The notes under the pieces were generated by a model. The model was not told the origin of the DNA. It saw nothing but the letters and a program-made list of their open reading frames with translations, and searched no databases. A DNA stretch of 64,000 bases, taken from contig MEFD01000043.1 of the NCBI GenBank assembly GCA_001724995.1, forward strand, positions 1-64,000, in the 5' to 3' direction. A program made the translations under genes and the position numbers. Of the stretch, positions 1 to 8,608 are shown piece by piece (within the stretch, counting starts at the first letter, position 1; every line of letters begins with the position of its first letter). The stretch comes from Rubrivivax sp. SCN 71-131. GTDB taxonomy: Bacteria; Pseudomonadota; Gammaproteobacteria; Burkholderiales; Burkholderiaceae_C.

Positions 1-51
1 AGTACAAACCGACCTCTATGCCGGACGCCGCAGCGCTATTTGACGCCCGTT

Positions 52-2319
52 TCATGCGTCGCGGGTCGCGCGAAGCGCGGTGGAGCAACTGAGATGGCGA
101 TCGAGTACCGCCGGCAAGGGCACCTGGTCACGATCACGTTGAACCGACCGGACAGGCTCAACGCGATCGACGAGACGATGCTGGCCGAACTGGCCGCGGC
201 GTGGCGGCGCTACGAGAGCGACGACGAGGCGTGGCTGGCCATCCTCACCGGCGAGGGCCGCGTCTTCAGCGCCGGTGCCGACAAGAGCTGGTTCGAGCGC
301 ATGCAGCGAGGCGAAGACAGCCCCGGAATCTTCCTCGAAGCCATCGGACGGGATCCGTACTGGTCCGGCAGCATCGACAAGCCCAGCCTCGTGGCGGTCA
401 ACGGCGCGGCGGTCGGCGCGGGCGTCGATCTCGCGCTGCGCGCCGACCTGCGCGTCGCCGACGAGGAGGCGAGCTTTCGCCTGCCCGAGGTCGATCTCGG
501 CAGCTTCGTGCTGCTGTGGGAGAACCTGCCGCATGCCGTCACGGCCGAGATGCTCAGCGGCGCCAGCCTGAGCGCGCAGCGCGCCCATCAGGTCGGCCTG
601 GTCAATCGACTGGCCCCTGCCGGAACCGCGCTCGCCGTGGCCACCGCCTGGGCCGAAGAGCTGCTGGCCAAGCCGCCGCACGTGCTGGCCCAGGCCTTGA
701 AGATGCTGCGCCTGCTGCGCAATTCCAACGCGATTCCCTCGGCGCAGTCGTTGCGCGAGGCATCGACCGCCGAGTCGCGCCGCTGGGCGGGCAGCGATGA
801 CGTCAAGGAAGCCGTCGCCGCGCTGCTTCAGCGACGCCGGCCGGTCTATCGACGGCGTTAGCGGCTCCGGCCTTGTCGCAACCGTCTCGGCGACGGCGGG
901 GCCGCACTTTCCCGCCGCAATGGGGGCCCGCTCCGGGAACGCCGTGCGAATGACGTCGGCCAGCAGCTCCTCGTTGCGGTGGCCCATGACGTGGATGCCG
1001 GCGACGCCTTCGACCTCCCGCAGCGCGCGGATCGTCTCCAGGCAGACCTGCCGGCACTCGGCGCGCTGGTCGGCAGCGCCCGCGATGCGTTCGATCACGG
1101 CAGCGGGCACGTGCACGCCCGGCACGTGCGCGGCCATCCAGGCCAGCGCCTTGGCGCTCGACAGCGTGCCCACGCCGACGATCAGGTGCGCACGCTCGTG
1201 CAGACCGCGCCGTCGCACCTCGCGCATGAACTCCTCGAACATCGCCACGTCGAAGCAGAACTGCGTCTGGATGAAGCGCGCGCCCGCGACGATCTTCTTC
1301 TCGAGATTGGCGACGCGGTCGACGAAGGGCGGCACGAAGGGGTTGGCGGTGGCGCCGACGAACAGGTCCGGCGGCGTCAGCAGCTTGCGCCCCGACGCGT
1401 AGGTGCCCTGGTCGCACATGCCGCGCGCGACGTGCAGCAGCGAGACGGCGTCGAGATCGAACACCGCCTTGGCCTGCGGATGGTCGCCCTGGCTCACGTC
1501 GTCGCCGGTCAGGCACAGCACGTTGCGCACGCCGAGCGCCGCGGCGCCGAGGATGTCGCCCTGGATCGCGATGCGGTTGCGGTCGCGGCAGGCGATCTGG
1601 TAGACCGCCTCCAGGCCGTTGGCCGCGAGCACGGCCGACGCCGCGGCACTCGACATGTGGCAATTGCCGCCGGCGCCGTCGGTGATGTTCATCGCGTCGA
1701 CGAGGCCGGCAAAAACGGCCGCGCGCTCGAGCAGCGGCGCCGGATCGGCCGAATCGGGCGGCGCGATCTCGACGGTGACGACGAAGCGGCCCGAGCGGCA
1801 CGCGCGCTCGAGCGCCGACTGTCGTGCCTCGGGCGTCGTGCGTTCGCCGACCGGTGGCTGGAACGCCGGGTCGCGCCGCCCCTCGACGACCTCGATCCAC
1901 GTCGAGCGGCCGGCGCGGCGCATGTCGATTGCCGGCAGCAGCGGTGTCGGCCGTGCGCAGTCGACGCCGTCGATGCGCTTGGTGCCTTCGGTCGCCTCGA
2001 GCCAGACGCAGCGCATGTCGGGGCGCACTTCGCAGCCGCCGTCGGGGCGCACGCCGCCGCAGGGCCCGTTGCGCATCGTCTTCGGGCAGTTCATCGGGCA
2101 GGCCATGCCGGTGGCCGACAGCACGCACTGGCCGCAGTCGCGGCAGTCGAACAGCAGACTCTTGGCGCTGTGCTCGATCGGGTGCAGCAAGGCCTCGGCA
2201 CGCCGCCGGCCGAGCAGCCGCAGCGCCGGGGCGAAGGCCGGCGCCAGCCGGGCGAAGCCCTCGTAGACGCGGCGCAGCCCGCGCGCGTGACGCACGGCCC
2301 AATGACGCAGGACCCGCAT
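52..2319 (-). CDS. MetV-MetF type methylenetetrahydrofolate reductase with an unusual antisense 3' extension
   Basis: The protein should interconvert methyl-THF and methylene-THF, here most likely oxidising methyl-THF made by the corrinoid methyltransferases upstream in the operon. Residues about 58-105 form a cysteine-rich zinc/Fe-S type domain (CRDCGQC, CPMNCPK, GPCGG) of the MetV or 'MTHFR C-terminal' family, here N-terminal. A MetF TIM barrel follows (about 178-470), with the LCLTGDD and IQTQFCFD segments. Family homology ends near base 900, but the frame stays open to a stop at 52, running antisense through the whole enoyl-CoA hydratase gene. That tail of about 270 residues is probably not functional and may reflect a lost stop or an indel near 860-900. 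The start at 2319 lies 10 bases from the folD stop. Confidence 0.7.
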   Translation of the reverse strand: MRVLRHWAVRHARGLRRVYEGFARLAPAFAPALRLLGRRRAEALLHPIEHSAKSLLFDCRDCGQCVLSATGMACPMNCPKTMRNGPCGGVRPDGGCEVRPDMRCVWLEATEGTKRIDGVDCARPTPLLPAIDMRRAGRSTWIEVVEGRRDPAFQPPVGERTTPEARQSALERACRSGRFVVTVEIAPPDSADPAPLLERAAVFAGLVDAMNITDGAGGNCHMSSAAASAVLAANGLEAVYQIACRDRNRIAIQGDILGAAALGVRNVLCLTGDDVSQGDHPQAKAVFDLDAVSLLHVARGMCDQGTYASGRKLLTPPDLFVGATANPFVPPFVDRVANLEKKIVAGARFIQTQFCFDVAMFEEFMREVRRRGLHERAHLIVGVGTLSSAKALAWMAAHVPGVHVPAAVIERIAGAADQRAECRQVCLETIRALREVEGVAGIHVMGHRNEELLADVIRTAFPERAPIAAGKCGPAVAETVATRPEPLTPSIDRPASLKQRGDGFLDVIAARPAARLGGRCLAQRLRRGNRVGIAQQAQHLQGLGQHVRRLGQQLFGPGGGHGERGSGRGQSIDQADLMGALRAQAGAAEHLGRDGMRQVLPQQHEAAEIDLGQAKARLLVGDAQVGAQREIDARADRRAVDRHEAGLVDAAGPVRIPSDGFEEDSGAVFASLHALEPALVGTGAEDAALAGEDGQPRLVVALVAPPRRGQFGQHRLVDRVEPVRSVQRDRDQVPLPAVLDRHLSCSTALRATRDA
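94..861 (+). CDS. Enoyl-CoA hydratase/isomerase family protein
   Basis: This 255-residue crotonase-fold protein should act in the cytoplasm on an acyl-CoA, as hydratase, isomerase or a related lyase. The N-terminal NRPDRLNAID segment, the oxyanion-hole region FSAGAD (residues 58-63), the NGAAVGAG segment (103-110) and PEVDLG (131-136) are all in the expected family places, and the length is normal. I chose the ATG at 94 because a GGAG sits about 8 bases upstream; an upstream in-frame start at 40 adds residues with no family character. The acyl-CoA substrate cannot be told from sequence. The gene lies tail-to-tail over the open 3' end of the methylenetetrahydrofolate reductase gene on the other strand. 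Confidence 0.85.
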   Translation: MAIEYRRQGHLVTITLNRPDRLNAIDETMLAELAAAWRRYESDDEAWLAILTGEGRVFSAGADKSWFERMQRGEDSPGIFLEAIGRDPYWSGSIDKPSLVAVNGAAVGAGVDLALRADLRVADEEASFRLPEVDLGSFVLLWENLPHAVTAEMLSGASLSAQRAHQVGLVNRLAPAGTALAVATAWAEELLAKPPHVLAQALKMLRLLRNSNAIPSAQSLREASTAESRRWAGSDDVKEAVAALLQRRRPVYRRR

Positions 2320-2328
2320 CGACTGCCT

Positions 2329-3186
2329 TCAGGTCCGCACCGCGCGGCGCTCGGCGGCGTCGAGGGTGTTGGCCAGCAGCATCGCGATCGTCATCGGCCC
2401 GACGCCGCCGGGCACCGGCGAGATCAGCGACGCCACCTCGCGGCAGGCGTCGTAGTCGGCGTCGCCGCACAGCGTGCCGTCGGCTTGGCGATGGATGCCG
2501 ACGTCGATCACGACGGCGCCGGGCTTGACCATGTCGGCGCCGATCATCTTCGGGCCCCCGGCGGCGACGACGAGCACGTCGGCGCGGCGCGTGTGCGCAG
2601 CCAGATCGACGGTGCGCGAGTGGCACAGCGTCACCGTGGCGTCGCGTGCGGTCAGCAGCTGCGCCATCGGCTTGCCGACAATGTTGGAGCGGCCGACGAC
2701 GACGGCGTGCAGGCCGCGCAGCTCGACGCCGGCGTGGTCGAGCATCGCGACGACGCCGCGCGGCGTGCACGGCACGAAGCCCGGCCGCCCCTGCGACAGC
2801 GCGCCGACGTTCTCGCGGCGGAAGCCGTCGACGTCCTTGCCGGCGGCGATGGCCTCGACGACGGCGTGCTCGTCGATGTGCGCGGGCAGCGGCAACTGCA
2901 CGAGGATGCCGTCGATCTCGGCGTCGCCGTTGAGCGCGGCGATCCGTGCAAGCACCTGCGCCTCGGTCGCGTCGGCACCGAGGACGTGGACGTCCGAGCG
3001 CATGCCGATCGACTCGCAGGCCTGGGCCTTGTTGCGCACGTAGACGCGCGAGGCGGCATCGTCGCCGACCAGCACGACGGAGAGACCGGGCCGGATGCCG
3101 GCCGCCGCGAGGCGCTCGACGCGCGACGCGAACCCGGTGCGAAGCTCGCGCGCGATGGCCGCGCCGTCCAGACGTACGGCCGTCAT
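2329..3186 (-). CDS. folD: Bifunctional methylenetetrahydrofolate dehydrogenase/methenyltetrahydrofolate cyclohydrolase FolD
   Basis: FolD oxidises methylene-THF to methenyl-THF with NADP and hydrolyses it to formyl-THF in the cytoplasm. The 285-residue length is typical. Visible signatures are [14 protein letters not shown] with the catalytic Lys, the substrate-binding QLPLP, the D-V-D-G-F segment, [16 protein letters not shown] of the Rossmann domain, and the C-terminal [10 protein letters not shown]. The ATG at 3186 overlaps the amidohydrolase stop as ATGA, so translation is coupled. Placed between a methyltransferase set and a MetF-type reductase, this copy is probably a pathway-dedicated FolD rather than the housekeeping one. 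Confidence 0.93.
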   Translation of the reverse strand: MTAVRLDGAAIARELRTGFASRVERLAAAGIRPGLSVVLVGDDAASRVYVRNKAQACESIGMRSDVHVLGADATEAQVLARIAALNGDAEIDGILVQLPLPAHIDEHAVVEAIAAGKDVDGFRRENVGALSQGRPGFVPCTPRGVVAMLDHAGVELRGLHAVVVGRSNIVGKPMAQLLTARDATVTLCHSRTVDLAAHTRRADVLVVAAGGPKMIGADMVKPGAVVIDVGIHRQADGTLCGDADYDACREVASLISPVPGGVGPMTIAMLLANTLDAAERRAVRT

Positions 3187-4403
3187 GCCGCTGCCTCCGG
3201 TAAAGACGGCGCCGGCCACACCCGGACCGGTCGACGCAGGGTTTGCAAGTCGCGCGCGGGGTCGGCGCCGAGCAGCACGGCTTCGAACGGGGCGCCCGGC
3301 GCGAGCCGCGGGTGGGCGTCGCCGAAGTGCGCGCGCGGCGCGCCGGTGGCCGCACGCAGCGCGGCGTCGACCGGCAGCCCGGCCTCGACGAAGCGTTGCA
3401 TCTCGTCGGCGACGGCGTGGCCGTGTTCGACACCCATGCTCCCGGCATCGGTGCCGACGAGCAGTCGCACGCCGAGTGCATGGGCGGCGCGCAGCATCTC
3501 GCCGTGCCCGTCGAGAATGCAGCGCAGGTTTCCCACCGTGTTCGCGGACCAGCCCACGGCCGACGGCTCGGCCCACTGGAAGTGCACCGGACAGAAGGTC
3601 GGCGTCCAGGCGAGGTCGGCGTCGCGCATGCGCGCCAGCGTCGTGCGGTCCATGAAGAAGCCGTGCTCGATGGAGTCGACGCCGGCCTCGACGGCGACGG
3701 CCAGCCCCTTGGCGCCGCTGCAGTGCGCCAGCACCTTGCGGCCGGCAGCGTGCGCCGCGTCGACGACGCAGCGCGCGGCGGCGGCATCGAACTGCGGCTC
3801 GTCGGTGACCGCGCCGGCGTCGAAATCGATGATGCCGGTGAGGATCAGCTTGATCTCGTCGCTGTCGGCCGCCAGGCGCTGCACCGAGCCGCGGATGCTC
3901 GCTTCGTCGTCGACATCCATCGCCATGAAGGCACCGTAGCGCTTGGCGCGCTTGACGCCCAGGCCGGCGGAGCGCACCTGTGCCATCCCGCTGCCGGGGC
4001 GGCGCGCCTCGCCGCGCACGACGTGGTTGATGCCGTGGCGGTCGCCGGCGTCGCGCACCAGCGTCACGCCGCAGGCGAGCGACTGCCGGGCGCTCGCGCG
4101 CGCCGCTTCGGTGAGGGCGTCGACGCCTTGCTTGAGGTGAGCCGCGCGCACGGCGCCGTCGGTCGGTGCACCGTCGAGGAACAGGTGGACGTGCGCGTCG
4201 ACCAGTCCCGGCAGCAGGAAGGCGCCGCGCTCGACGCGCCAGCCCTGGGCGTCCAGCGCCGCACCGTGGTCGCCGGAGTCGATGGCGACGACGCGTCCGT
4301 CTTCGACGCTGAACGTCGTGCGGCCGTCGGCGTGGCGCTTCTCGCCGTCGAACCACGCGTCGACGACGAGTGCCAAGCGCGCCGGAATGGCGGTTGCCGT
4401 CAT
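3183..4403 (-). CDS. Amidohydrolase family protein (imidazolonepropionase-like)
   Basis: A 406-residue metal-dependent hydrolase of the amidohydrolase superfamily, expected in the cytoplasm. The metal-site pattern is complete: HVH after LPGLVDA (residues about 70-72), a Lys in EIKLIL likely to be carbamylated, His in LAHC, His in SIEHG, and the catalytic Asp in GTDAG. The substrate is unknown. Chloromethane (cmu) gene clusters of methylotrophs also carry an imidazolonepropionase-like 'hutI' gene beside metF, folD and corrinoid methyltransferase genes, so its presence here echoes that arrangement. It is coupled to folD by an ATGA overlap and follows the pterin-binding methyltransferase gene by 4 bases. 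Confidence 0.8.
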   Translation of the reverse strand: MTATAIPARLALVVDAWFDGEKRHADGRTTFSVEDGRVVAIDSGDHGAALDAQGWRVERGAFLLPGLVDAHVHLFLDGAPTDGAVRAAHLKQGVDALTEAARASARQSLACGVTLVRDAGDRHGINHVVRGEARRPGSGMAQVRSAGLGVKRAKRYGAFMAMDVDDEASIRGSVQRLAADSDEIKLILTGIIDFDAGAVTDEPQFDAAAARCVVDAAHAAGRKVLAHCSGAKGLAVAVEAGVDSIEHGFFMDRTTLARMRDADLAWTPTFCPVHFQWAEPSAVGWSANTVGNLRCILDGHGEMLRAAHALGVRLLVGTDAGSMGVEHGHAVADEMQRFVEAGLPVDAALRAATGAPRAHFGDAHPRLAPGAPFEAVLLGADPARDLQTLRRPVRVWPAPSLPEAAA

Positions 4404-4407
4404 CGCA

Positions 4408-5301
4408 TCAGGCCTTGTAGAACTTGCGCACCGCGCGCAGCGCGTTGGTGCCGCTCTGCTCGAGGAAGGCGCGGTAGGTTGTCAGCACGTGGTGGTCGTC
4501 GGGCAGCGGCGCGTACTCGCGCCACGGTGTGCCGAGCACGGTGTCGAAGCCCAGCGGCACGGCGATCGTGAGGAAGGCGCACTCGAGCGCGTGCTTGAGG
4601 TCCGAGCCGTCGACGGCCTTGGGCGGCAGCTGCTGGCCGATGTTCGAGAGGCCGCCCATCATGTGCACGCCCTTCAGTTCGGGGTCGGCGCCGATGAGGC
4701 CGATGGCGTCGAGCGTGGCGCGGTTGAGGCCTTCGGTGTCGGCGATGATGGCGCTCACCGACATGTCGACGAAGATGTCGTCGGCCGCCAGCCCGTGCTC
4801 GCGCATCAGGCGCAGCGACGCGCGTCGCGCCGTGGTGTAGATCTCCTCGGCGGTCTTGTTGCCCAGCGCACGGCCGTCCTCGACGCGCTCGCTGGCCATC
4901 AGGATGACCTTGAAGCGGAAGTCGCCGTACAAGTCCATCAGATCCCAGCGGTGCTCGGTGATCGAGTTGACGATGGGCAGCCGCCCGCCCGCCTTGGCGG
5001 CGTCGTAGCTCTCGAGGCAGATGCGCTGCACCTCGCGGCTCGGGAAGTCGAACGACAGCGGCACGTCGGTCACGTCCTGGAGGGCGCGGATCACCGTGGC
5101 CATCCACTGCGGGTCGGTCTTGGCGCGCGCACCGATGTTGACGTTGAGCCAGCTCGCGCCGGCCTCGGCCTGCTTCATCGCCAGCGCCTGGATGCCGGCG
5201 ATGTCCTCCTGGTCGAACAGCGCCTTCGTGCTCTTGAAGCCGGGGTTGATGCGCTCGCCGATGATGCGGATGTCGAAGTTGCCGTCGTGTTGCTCGCTCA
5301 T
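4408..5301 (-). CDS. Pterin-binding (MtrH/CmuB/AcsE-like) methyltetrahydrofolate methyltransferase
   Basis: This protein of about 297 residues has the dihydropteroate-synthase-like TIM barrel that binds tetrahydrofolate in methylcobalamin:THF methyltransferases. Recognisable pieces are IIGERINPG near the N-terminus, ASWLNVNIGAR, PLSFDF, PIVNSITEH, and GLSNIGQQLP near the C-terminus. The likely role is transfer of the methyl group from the corrinoid protein encoded upstream to THF. The start at 5301 (MSEQHDG) overlaps the stop of the activator gene as ATGA; an upstream in-frame start would intrude into that gene. Direction of transfer is inferred from the neighbouring MetF and FolD genes. Confidence 0.85.
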   Translation of the reverse strand: MSEQHDGNFDIRIIGERINPGFKSTKALFDQEDIAGIQALAMKQAEAGASWLNVNIGARAKTDPQWMATVIRALQDVTDVPLSFDFPSREVQRICLESYDAAKAGGRLPIVNSITEHRWDLMDLYGDFRFKVILMASERVEDGRALGNKTAEEIYTTARRASLRLMREHGLAADDIFVDMSVSAIIADTEGLNRATLDAIGLIGADPELKGVHMMGGLSNIGQQLPPKAVDGSDLKHALECAFLTIAVPLGFDTVLGTPWREYAPLPDDHHVLTTYRAFLEQSGTNALRAVRKFYKA

Positions 5302-7166
5302 GATCCGAAACCGATGTGTTGAAGAAAGGTCTTCTGGAAGTCGCTGCGCGAGCTGAGTTCGACGTAGCGGCACTGGCGGGCGATCTCGGCGGCGCGCGCG
5401 CGGCGCTCGCGCGAGGCCAGCATCCGCTGCACGCCCAGCCCGGCGGCATTGCCGACTTGCAGGAAGCGTTCGCGCGGCAGCGGCGGCAGCAGGCCGATGG
5501 CGACGGCGCTGTCGACGCTGATGTAAGCGCCGAAGGCGCCGGCGATGACGAAGCGGTCGATCTGCAGCTCGTCCATCCCGGCCTCGGCCGCGAGCATCTT
5601 CACGGCGGTGCGGATCGCCGACTTGGCCAGTTGCACGGCGCGCACGTCGTTCTGGTCGAAGCGCACCGCGGGGATCAGGCGACGGCGCTCCTCGGCTTCG
5701 TCGGCCAGGGTGATGCAGCGCACGCCGTCGGCTTCACCGATTGCCGCATGGCGCCCGGCGACGATGCGCCCGCGGCCGTCGATCCACCCGGCCTGCACGA
5801 AAGCCGCCAGTGCGTCGAGCACGCCCGAGCCGCACAGGCCCACCGGCCGGCCGCCGCCGATGACCTGCAACTGCAGTTCGTCGTTCTCGATGCGCACGCG
5901 CTCGATGGCGCCTTCGGCCGCGCGCATGCCGCTGCCGATGTGCCCGCCCTCCAGGGCCGGGCCGCAGGGAGAGGAGGCCGAAGCGATGCGCACGCTGTCG
6001 CCGACCCGGCGCACGAGGCTGATCTCGGTGTTCGTGCCGATGTCCATTACCAGCGTCACGCCGGGCTGGAGCCAGTGCGATTCGGTGGCCAGCATCGTGG
6101 CGACGTGATCGCCGCCGACGAAGCCGCCGATCGAAGGCGCCAGATGCACGTTGGCACCGGCATCGACCTTCAGCCCGAGCCGGGCGGCGTGCACGTCGAG
6201 CGCCTCGCTGGCGGCGGCCACGAACGGCGCGCGGCCCAGCTGTGCCACGGGCCAGCCGGCCAGCAAGTGCTGCATCGCGGTGTTGCCGGCCACCACCACG
6301 TCGGCGATGTCGTCGACGCCAGCGTCCACGGCGCGGGTCAGGTCGTGCGCGAGCGCGTCGATGACCTGCACCGCGGCACGGCGCAATTGCCCGGCCGCGT
6401 CGGGCACGGTGATCGCGTGATTGATGCGGCTGATCAGGTCCGCGCCCCAGGCCACTTGCGGGTTCTCGAGCCCCAGGCTCGCCAGGCGCTGCCCGCCCGC
6501 GAGGTCGATCAGGAAGGCCGCGGCGTTCGTCGTACCCAGGTCGACCGCCAGCCCGAGCAGCGGCGCGCCGGGCCGCGCGAAGGCGCTGACGACGCGGTGC
6601 GGCCCCGCCGGCGCGTGCTGCAGCCGCGCCTGCACGCGCCATTCGTGGCGGCGCAGCAAGCCGGGCAGCGTCGCGACGGCCGCCCAGTCGATGTTCGGCG
6701 ACGGCGCGGCCGACGGCAGCGCGGCCAGGGCTGCGTGCAGCCGGTCGCCGTCGCTCGCCAGCTGTTGCAGCGAGGCGGGTTCGACGGCCAGCTCGACGGC
6801 GGCCACGACGGGGTCCAGCGGCAGCGCCTGGGCGTCGCCGCCCGTGCCGACATCGGCGCGTACCACCGGCGCCAGCGAGCGCGGCGCCAGCTCCATGGCG
6901 AGGTTCGAGCGCGGCTGGACGCAACAGGAGCGCAGCCACTTCTTGTGCGGCCCTTCGCCGTCGCTGTGCACGCGGCCTTCGAGGACGCGCACCATGCAGG
7001 AGCCGCAATGCCCGCGCCCGCCGCAGGCGCCGACGATGCGCAGCCCGGCGCGCCGCGCCGCCGCGAACAGCGTCTCGTCCTCGCGGCACTCGATGCTGCG
7101 ATCGAGCGCCGGAACCTCGACCCGATGCGTTGCGGCGCACGGGCGCTCGATGGCCGCGTCCGTCAT
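5298..7166 (-). CDS. RACo-like ATP-dependent reductive activator of corrinoid proteins
   Basis: A 622-residue protein with an N-terminal [2Fe-2S] ferredoxin domain (CGGRGHCGSC at about residues 48-57, with a further Cys pair near 81) followed by a linker and an ASKHA-type ATPase domain. Phosphate-binding segments are visible as LAVDLGTTNAAAF and VMDIGTNTE. This order matches the reductive activators (RACo/RamA-like, DUF4445) that return inactive Co(II) corrinoid to Co(I) using ATP. It is coupled by ATGA overlaps at both ends, so it is made with the activation-domain protein and the pterin methyltransferase. An activator suggests that the corrinoid protein is inactivated by oxidation, as expected in an aerobe. 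Confidence 0.88.
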   Translation of the reverse strand: MTDAAIERPCAATHRVEVPALDRSIECREDETLFAAARRAGLRIVGACGGRGHCGSCMVRVLEGRVHSDGEGPHKKWLRSCCVQPRSNLAMELAPRSLAPVVRADVGTGGDAQALPLDPVVAAVELAVEPASLQQLASDGDRLHAALAALPSAAPSPNIDWAAVATLPGLLRRHEWRVQARLQHAPAGPHRVVSAFARPGAPLLGLAVDLGTTNAAAFLIDLAGGQRLASLGLENPQVAWGADLISRINHAITVPDAAGQLRRAAVQVIDALAHDLTRAVDAGVDDIADVVVAGNTAMQHLLAGWPVAQLGRAPFVAAASEALDVHAARLGLKVDAGANVHLAPSIGGFVGGDHVATMLATESHWLQPGVTLVMDIGTNTEISLVRRVGDSVRIASASSPCGPALEGGHIGSGMRAAEGAIERVRIENDELQLQVIGGGRPVGLCGSGVLDALAAFVQAGWIDGRGRIVAGRHAAIGEADGVRCITLADEAEERRRLIPAVRFDQNDVRAVQLAKSAIRTAVKMLAAEAGMDELQIDRFVIAGAFGAYISVDSAVAIGLLPPLPRERFLQVGNAAGLGVQRMLASRERRARAAEIARQCRYVELSSRSDFQKTFLQHIGFGS

Positions 7167-7894
7167 GTCGCCGCCTGCAGCGCGGAGGCGGCGGGCGCGG
7201 ACCGGTATGCCGGATCATTGACGACCGCGCAGCGTTCGCGTGTGCGGCAGTCATCGCAGCGCGACCAGGTCTGGCGCGGCAGGTCCAGACCGACACCCTG
7301 CACGATGGAGGTCGACTTGGGCGGGTTCAGCATCAGCGTCGAAGTCAGCCGCACGTCGATGGCCGCGGCGCCCGCCAGCTCGAGTACCGCCGGATGGGCT
7401 TCGAGTTCCAGGCCCGGATCGCCGGCGCGCAGCTCGCCGGCCATGCCGAGGCCCTGCCGCGCCAGCGTGACGGCCATCCGATCCTGCACGCGGCGCGACA
7501 GCGCGAACAGCAGTTCGTTGGCCACGCCGTCGAGCGCCAACGCGAGCGACACCGCGCGCGCCGTGAACAGGGCATCGATGCGCGACGTGACGGCGGCGCC
7601 CAGGGTCAGCACGGCGCACGCGACGCCGGTGAGCCGGCCGCTCGCCGGCACGAGCCGGGGCGCCTGCAGGCGGCCGCCGTCGAGATCCAGCCAGCCGGCC
7701 GCTCCCGGTTTGCCTTGCAGCGCCGCGACGCGCCAGCAGGCGCGCGGCGCGAGCAGGCCTTCGTCGCGGACGATCGCCAGTGCGCGCCGGCGCAGCTCGT
7801 CCAGCTTGTCGCGCCGCGCCACGGCGGCCGGCACCCGGCCCTGCTCGACGTCGCGCAGCACGTCGAGGCCGCGCAGCACCTGAACGCCCTGCAT
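7163..7894 (-). CDS. B12-dependent methionine synthase activation-domain-like protein
   Basis: About 243 residues, beginning MQGVQVLRG. The middle and C-terminal part (LTLGAAVTSRIDALF, ALDGVANELL, and LTSTLMLNPPKST followed by IVQGVG) resembles the vitamin B12-dependent methionine synthase activation domain found as stand-alone proteins in corrinoid gene clusters. A short C-terminal Cys motif, CDDCRTRERC, is notable and may bind metal or an Fe-S cluster. Exact function is unknown; it may help load, reduce or hold the corrinoid protein. I chose the start at 7894 because the in-frame start at 7981 would overlap the corrinoid-protein gene. The stop overlaps the activator start as ATGA. Confidence 0.65.
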   Translation of the reverse strand: MQGVQVLRGLDVLRDVEQGRVPAAVARRDKLDELRRRALAIVRDEGLLAPRACWRVAALQGKPGAAGWLDLDGGRLQAPRLVPASGRLTGVACAVLTLGAAVTSRIDALFTARAVSLALALDGVANELLFALSRRVQDRMAVTLARQGLGMAGELRAGDPGLELEAHPAVLELAGAAAIDVRLTSTLMLNPPKSTSIVQGVGLDLPRQTWSRCDDCRTRERCAVVNDPAYRSAPAASALQAAT

Positions 7895-7913
7895 CGTTGG
7901 CACGGCGCGGCCG

Positions 7914-8576
7914 TCAGGCCGCGACGCCCATCCAGCTGCGGCACAGGCCGACGGCCTCGACGGCGTTGACGCCGAAGGCATCGGCCCCGGTGTAGGCGCG
8001 CACCGTCTCGTCGATCTGGCCGCCGCCGACCATCACCTTGAAGTCCTTGCGCAGGCCCGCGCTCTCGAATGCCGCGATCGTCTCCTTCATCGAGTCGAAG
8101 GCCAGCGTGAGGAAGCCCGAGAGGCCGACCACGTCGGGCTTGAAGGCGTTGATCTCGTCGATGAACTTCTGCACCGGAACGTCGATGCCGATGTCCTTGA
8201 CCTCGAAGCCGTTGATGTCGAGCATGAAGCTGACGATGTTCTTGCCGATGTCGTGCAGGTCGCCGTGCACCGTGCCGATGAGCACGCGGCCGTGCGTCGC
8301 CGCCGCACCGCCGCCGGCCTGCGTGATCAGCGGCTTGGCGACGGCGCCGATCGTGTCGAGCATCTCGCCGGCGAGCACGAGTTCGGGCAGGAAGTATTCG
8401 CCCTCCTCGAAGCGCTTGCCGACGATGTCCATCGCGGCGCGGCACAGCTCAAGCACGCGCATCGGGTCGACCTTTTCTTCCAGCAGCATGCGGTTGGCCA
8501 GCGCCAGCGCGTCGTCCTCGTTCATGTCGGCAAGCCAGTCGACGAGCTGGCGCTCCGTCGGGGAATACGTCGTCAT
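7914..8576 (-). CDS. Corrinoid (B12-binding) protein of a methyltransferase system
   Basis: A 220-residue two-domain corrinoid protein like MtaC/MttC. An N-terminal helical cap (about 1-80) precedes a Rossmann B12 domain with the base-off cobalamin motif DLHDIG, whose His is the lower cobalt ligand, then GLSGFLTLA and VGGGQ. It should carry the methyl group on cobalt between the UroD-type methyltransferase and the pterin methyltransferase. Two ATGs lie in tandem at 8582 and 8576; AGGAG is only 3 bases from the first and about 9 from the second, which favours 8576. It lies 32 bases after the methyltransferase gene. Confidence 0.92.
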   Translation of the reverse strand: MTTYSPTERQLVDWLADMNEDDALALANRMLLEEKVDPMRVLELCRAAMDIVGKRFEEGEYFLPELVLAGEMLDTIGAVAKPLITQAGGGAAATHGRVLIGTVHGDLHDIGKNIVSFMLDINGFEVKDIGIDVPVQKFIDEINAFKPDVVGLSGFLTLAFDSMKETIAAFESAGLRKDFKVMVGGGQIDETVRAYTGADAFGVNAVEAVGLCRSWMGVAA

Positions 8577-8608
8577 CGTCATGTCTCCTGTTTGTCGAGC
8601 CGGCCCGG

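Noticed and set aside
979-3939. A very long open frame on the plus strand opposite the reductase, folD and amidohydrolase genes
   Set aside because: It has no recognisable domains, is very rich in Ala, Arg, Gly, His and Asp, and is fully antisense to three well-supported genes. Long antisense frames are expected at this GC content.
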